Shown here piece after piece: positions 59,167-64,000 of a stretch of DNA of 64,000 nucleotides. The stretch's first letter is position 1; each line of letters starts with the position of its first letter. Source of the stretch: Chinchilla lanigera (Eukaryota > Chordata > Mammalia > Rodentia > Chinchillidae); NCBI RefSeq assembly GCF_000276665.1, contig NW_004955487.1, forward strand, positions 3,834,506-3,898,505, in the 5' to 3' direction. The position numbers were made by a program, and so were the translations under genes. The notes under the pieces were generated by a model. The model had not been told where the DNA came from and did no database searches. It worked only from the letters and a program-made list of their open reading frames with translations.

Positions 59167-60176
59167 CCCTCTCTGTCTTTATAAGGACACCAGTCCTATC
59201 CAATCAACGTCCCACTGTATGACCTCCCTTAACCTTATTTTCCCCAAAGGCCCTGTCTGCATATATGTTCGCATATATGAGGTGGGTGATATGCGCTTTA
59301 GCATATGAAGGGATTGGGGCCTCATAACAGCCATGGATCCCTTGATTCATGCATTTATGTGGAGGTTTGGGGAGGGGCCATATCCCAGTTAGGTTCTCAC
59401 ACAGATGTGATGTGCCCGGCCATACCCTCTTCCATCCTCCTCTGTCTCAGGAGTGGCCTATGTGCAGAGTGAACGCGAACCCAGCCTGCACATGCCCCAC
59501 TGCTGTGTCTGACCGCAGGAGGCGTCTTGAAGGCTATGATCTGTGTTGCTAGGCATTTGAGCTGCCCACTCGTGGCACTGTGTTAGCCATGGTGAGACGT
59601 CGGCATGGCTTGGGGAGGTGTCCCCAGTCAAGCAACCTGCTGTGTGACTTTTCTTTGAAGTTATTCCTCTAGTAACCCTGTGAGAAGCAATAATAAGAAA
59701 CTTCCTTGTGAAAAATAAACCTCAACCTGGACAGAAAGACCTGGTAGACATTGAAAAGCAGCTAATTTGAGGTGTAGTTAATTTGAGAAATGGGTATGCT
59801 CATGAACCTTGCTGGTCTGGACAGCAAGGAGGAGAGGCAGCCTCTTCCATCCAGGAACACAGCTTTAGCTGGTTTGGATGCAGTGCGATTGCACACCAGG
59901 CTAGTGGAAGTCATCGCTTTTGATGCAGTGATGAGACATCATGAACAGGCTATGATGGACATTTCATGTAGCTTAAATACATACTTAAGTCGAGCTGGTA
60001 TCGCATGGTGGCTCTGGAGAAAAATGGCAAATGGGTGTGTGAGATTGTGCCACAGAGCCTTTCTTTGATAATCACTTGGCCCTGTGGCTCCTTTGTGTGA
60101 GGTGCTGAGGACTCCAGGGTGCAAACACACAAGGGTGCTGGTAGGGTAGTGGAGGTGAGGGTGGGATACTGGTAGG

Positions 60177-60560
60177 GATGATGGTGGGGGTGGGGTGCTT
60201 GTGAAAGTGGGGGCTTGGGTGATGGTGGTGGTGATGGTGGTGGTGATGGTGTTTGTGATGGTGATGGTGGTGGTGGATGATGGTAGAGATGATGGTGGTG
60301 ATGGTAAGGGTGGTAATGGGGGTGGTGGCAGTAGTGATGAAGTGGTGGAGGTGGGTGATGGTGGTGGTGATGATAATGGTGGTGGTAGGTAGGGATGGTG
60401 TCAGTGTTGATAGGGGATGGTGATGGTGGTAGATGATAGTGGAGATGATGGTGGGGATGGAGATGATGGTGGGGATGGTGGTGGTGGTGGATGGTGGTGG
60501 AGATGTGGTGCTGGTGCTGGAGATGGTGGTGGTGGTGGTATTGGCGATGGTGACGGTAGG
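60177..60560 (+). repeat. GAT/GGT-type minisatellite (TGGTGA-rich array)
   Basis: Nearly 400 bases built from GGTGGTGATGGTGATGGT-like words with irregular GGA, AGA and TAG interruptions. Open frames through it are low-complexity Val/Met or Asp/Gly strings, not genes. Confidence 0.95.
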
Positions 60561-63500
60561 CTAGTGGTGGGGCAGACCATGCTAGGGAGAGTGGATACCA
60601 TACAGCAGCAGCTCATGGTGCTGTGTGGACACAGCAATATCTAGCCTTGCCAAGGACGTTTTGGGGTGACCAACTGCACACGTCACTGGTCCTGGGAGTG
60701 AGCAGGAAGTGAGCTGGCCTGGCCTGTGGGAGCTTGCAGGCTGAGACAAGAGTGCTGCTGCTTGTTCGTTGGCTAATGTGAGGCTGGGCATGGTGAGGGC
60801 AGTGTATGGGGGTTGGAGACTGCCTGGGACCCATCAGAGCCCACAGCCAGGCTGTCAGGGTGCAGGTCACTGAGGGACAGAGTGGAGCCATGGGAGAGAG
60901 ACAGTAAAAAGCCGGTGGTGCAGGGCAGAGTCACCCATGTCCTGCTCTCCTTCTGCCTGTCAGTGACTTGGGTCACTGTGGGCTGTGACTCAACCAGACA
61001 TAAAACAGCAAAAATGTTTGTTAAAAAAAGAGGCAAGCGCTGTGTAGACAGGGAAAAAGCCTCGCAATAGGCAGTAAGACTTCAGGAAGACCAACAGAGG
61101 GGTTATATCCTTAAAAATAATAGCTGTTCCCCCATGATGGAGAATGGATGTAAAAAGTCATGGCAAACGGGTTGATAAATTGGATTTTTAAAGTCGGCTG
61201 TGTAATTGGCAACTTGCTGAGCTCTGGCCGTGGCCGGGGAAGGGTGGGTGAGTGGCAGCTGAGATTAGCACGACTAGAATCAATCTCCTGCCCTGGTGTT
61301 TGGGTGAGGGCATCCCACGTGAGGCCCAGGATGAATTTTTCAGCAGAGGAAGGTGAAATGTCAGGACGACCGTAGATCATGCCAGAGTAGAGTCCTCGGG
61401 AAATTAGAACCATGCGGCGCCGGCAGGCGCTGTCCTGATGAAATACAGCTGTGTGTGCTCTGAGTCCTGAGCTCTTTCAAAAGGGGACCTCTGGGCTTTG
61501 GGGTGCTGTGAGCTGCCAGTGGTCAGGGCCCCTCAGGGGTTCTTGGGGACGGCCCACACTGTTGCTGTGTCTCCTACTGATTGAGACCTTGGCGAGGGTC
61601 AGGTGCACTGAAGAAGTCTGCCCTCCTGTCTTACCCGGTTACATGGGGAGCCCAATTTCCCCCTTTCTCTTCCCTTCTGGCCCCAGCTTGGGCTCTGGGC
61701 TCTCACTGGATGGATTCCTGCATCTGTTTTTCCTAAAACCAGATCCCAACACTGCTTTTGTCAGCAAGTGTGACAAAGCCTGGACTCCTGGTGCTGGAGC
61801 ATAGTGGGTTGACAGAGAGGAGGTTTCACCCTGGCCTGACCTTCCCCCTGTGACCCTGAGCCTTCTCAGCCACTCTCCGAACCTCGGTGTGCATCTGTAA
61901 AAGTGGGACAGCACCTTGGCAGCAATGGCAAAACGCTGGATGTGTGGAGTCTGCACTGCCATGTCCTTTGGTTCTGGGAAGATTGCAGTGGCACTGTCCA
62001 TGGTGACAGCAAGGGGATGAGATGGGACCATCCTCTGTACCTCTCCGGCTTATTCCAGTGGTGAGAGGCGCGAGGCAGCCTGGACACACAGTCCCGTGTC
62101 CCTGCCATCTCGATGTGGTGGCCAGGCCCCTGCCCCCTACTCAGCCGCTGCAGCCCTGCACAGGCCCCCTGAGCTTTGAGCCACTCCTGCCAGGGCCCCT
62201 CCAGCTCTGGGAGTTACGGTCTTTCCTTGTGTCTTCCACGCATCAGAGTTACCAGGTTTCAAAATGGGATTTTGTGCTTCAGAAAGTCCATTTTAATCCA
62301 GGACTCCCACTGGAAATCACAACTTTGAGTGATGGGTTTTAAAAGTAACCTTCATTATTCACTGCAAAATTCCATAATTATGTAAGATTTTAAGACTCTT
62401 TCTTTGGAAAGCACCAACCGACCATGCAGGTTTTCTTCTTGCTGGTTCCTGTGAACCCCGCCCCTTAGTCTGGGTGGCAGGGAGCATCCTGGAGGTGGAG
62501 TGACCCCATGGGTGTGGGAGCAGCGCCTGCAGCCTTGATCCTACTCCTGGGTCTTCTGTGTGTCTGATGCGAAGGACAGTGAGGCCAAGAGGGGACATCT
62601 GGTGTGTTCATGTTGCTTGTCATCTTGTGAGACTTCCAGTATTTTTATTTGGAGGGAGATTTCTAAGTTATCTCTTTTCTTGTTCGGAAACGAGACGTTA
62701 TTTTCCCTGTTTCTCTGTGACTAGGATCCTCAGTTCTGCCTGTCAGGGCCTCCTATGAGACTTTGGTCCCAAGGTGGCAGTGTGGGGACAGTGGAGAGCC
62801 ATATGGGTGTTGGTGGAGGTGGCAGTACAGCAGGTGCCTCCCAGCGCAGGTCTTAGCTGGGGTTTGAGCCCCGTCTTCCCTCCAGGCCCTTGAACTGATC
62901 TGCTTTCCTATATCACCAGCCAGAGGGAGGCCTGTGAATTACACTGTGAATTGAGAGTGATGGACACTCTGAGGCCCCAGGTGGGGCAGGGGGGATAGCA
63001 GCTGGCAGATGGGGCAGATGGGGCTCATAGTGCTGGCTGTGCCTTATGGGGTGAGGGTGCTGAATCACTGAGTTCACATCCCCACTGGCCTCGCAGGTCC
63101 TCCCTGCTCAGTCTTGCCCTGGCCGCTCTTCCTGTGTCCTCTCCTGCCTCTGCCCACATGCCAGTTCCCTTGTCCTGAACCAGAGGTTGCTTAGCATGTG
63201 CCCCTGCCCTCTGTGACACTGGCCATCAGGTGGAGAAGATGGACATTAGACAGCTGTTTACCCAGAGTGACACCAGGCTGGCAGGTGTCCTGGAGCGCAG
63301 CAGGAAGCATTTTGGACATAGAGAAGGCTGAAGGGACAACATTGGGCTGAGGGAGTCCCAGTTGTGGCCACCGTGACAAGGCACCACCTTGTGTTATTGT
63401 CACCGCCCTTTGCTTAGCGTGCTGTCACTTCCGGCTTTAGCCTCTCATCCATCAGCGGAATGAGAAGGAGGCCCCGGGAAAGGTTAAGGGACCAGTGAAG

Positions 63501-64000
63501 GAAAGTTGGTGAGAGAGCTAGACCTTGAGTTCAGAAGAAGCTTTTGATGGCTTGAACCTTCACAGCCCGCAGGGTCCTGCATGCAGCATGCATTTTCATA
63601 GCTCATTTTCTGAGTGACATAGAGAAGCCTTTCTAGATATAAGCAAACAAAAAATTCCCCCAGTTTAACTTTTATTTTGTCTATACTTTTAAAATCAGCT
63701 TTCCACCTACTCAAGGTGGCCGTGTGGCTGGCTTCTCTAGCAGTGGAGAGTGGCAGGCTGCGTCTATGACTTGTCCACTAGACGCTGGCCACACATTCGC
63801 ACCCTTGAGACACAGCAGCTGCTGAGGTCTGGAAACTCCCCGGGTCACCGAGGGAGTATTCTATACACAGGCTTCTTGAATTCATTTCCACCCTGGAGGT
63901 TTTGCTGCAGCCTGTGCAGACCCAGGACCACTATTAAAAAGTCCTGTGGCTTGTGCTTTGTTGCCTCCTGTGGTCTCGTCAGATCCTAATTGGCAGGCGG

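Larger units (their letters stand above)
42983..64000 (+). other. EIPR1 intron 3 (more than 21 kb, runs off the right edge)
   Basis: No exon matching EIPR1 exon 4 (expected to encode about TSDSKVLTCAAVWRMPKE) was seen in any frame. Contents in order: unique GC-rich sequence (43.0-45.5 kb), antisense L1 (45.5-46.0), SINEs (46.6-47.8), B1-ID dimers, a TG/AG microsatellite (48.47-48.53), L1 (53.8-56.4), an L1-leader-like piece (57.1-57.3), a CR1-like fossil (58.2), a TG repeat (58.85-58.92), a GAT/GGT array (60.2-60.6), then unique sequence. Confidence 0.8.

Noticed and set aside
60195..60644. Val/Met and Asp/Gly-rich frames
   Set aside because: Direct translation of the GAT/GGT array.

Overview
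This is a mammalian nuclear window, almost certainly from a rodent. It carries parts of two spliced genes whose exons match human TRAPPC12 and EIPR1 (formerly TSSC1) codon for codon over long stretches. Its introns are full of B1 SINEs (7SL-derived, most with the rodent internal duplication) and ID SINEs (tRNA-Ala/BC1-like). Younger ID copies carry their own diagnostic changes, and an older B1-ID dimer family is also present. That mix points to a rodent outside the mouse/rat group, perhaps a beaver or kangaroo-rat relative. The species guess is inference and weak. There is no bacterial, phage, plasmid or CRISPR content.

Layout. Positions 1-29,340 hold the 5' part of TRAPPC12 on the minus strand. 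Coding exons lie at 25973-27208, 18309-18425, 2183-2296 and 1031-1169, and a likely non-coding first exon lies near 29,185-29,340. The remaining 3' exons lie to the left of the window. Positions 29,340-31,134 form the head-to-head intergenic interval, with two GC-rich promoter-like blocks. From 31,135 to the right edge EIPR1 runs on the plus strand, with coding exons at 31135-31176, 36481-36564 and 42850-42982. No later EIPR1 exon was found, so intron 3 appears to extend more than 21 kb past 42,982 and out of the window.

The two genes act in neighbouring steps of membrane traffic. TRAPPC12 is a subunit of the TRAPPIII tethering complex. EIPR1 is a WD40 partner of the EARP/GARP endosomal tethers. 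Their divergent arrangement matches human 2p25.3.

The rest is intron, and its interest lies in repeat archaeology. There is a U4 snRNA retrocopy with target-site duplications; a Tigger/MER2 transposon split by an L1 and B1s and then partly tandem-duplicated; a 59-bp near-perfect inverted duplication 1.2 kb apart; two small fold-back events; a B1 with an exact 52-bp internal duplication; a GAT/GGT array of about 0.4 kb; and a fossil CR1-like LINE reverse-transcriptase fragment in EIPR1 intron 3 that could be a conserved regulatory element. Two assembly gaps (9414-9633 and 47263-47417) both begin inside ID SINEs. I found no convincing new protein-coding system.
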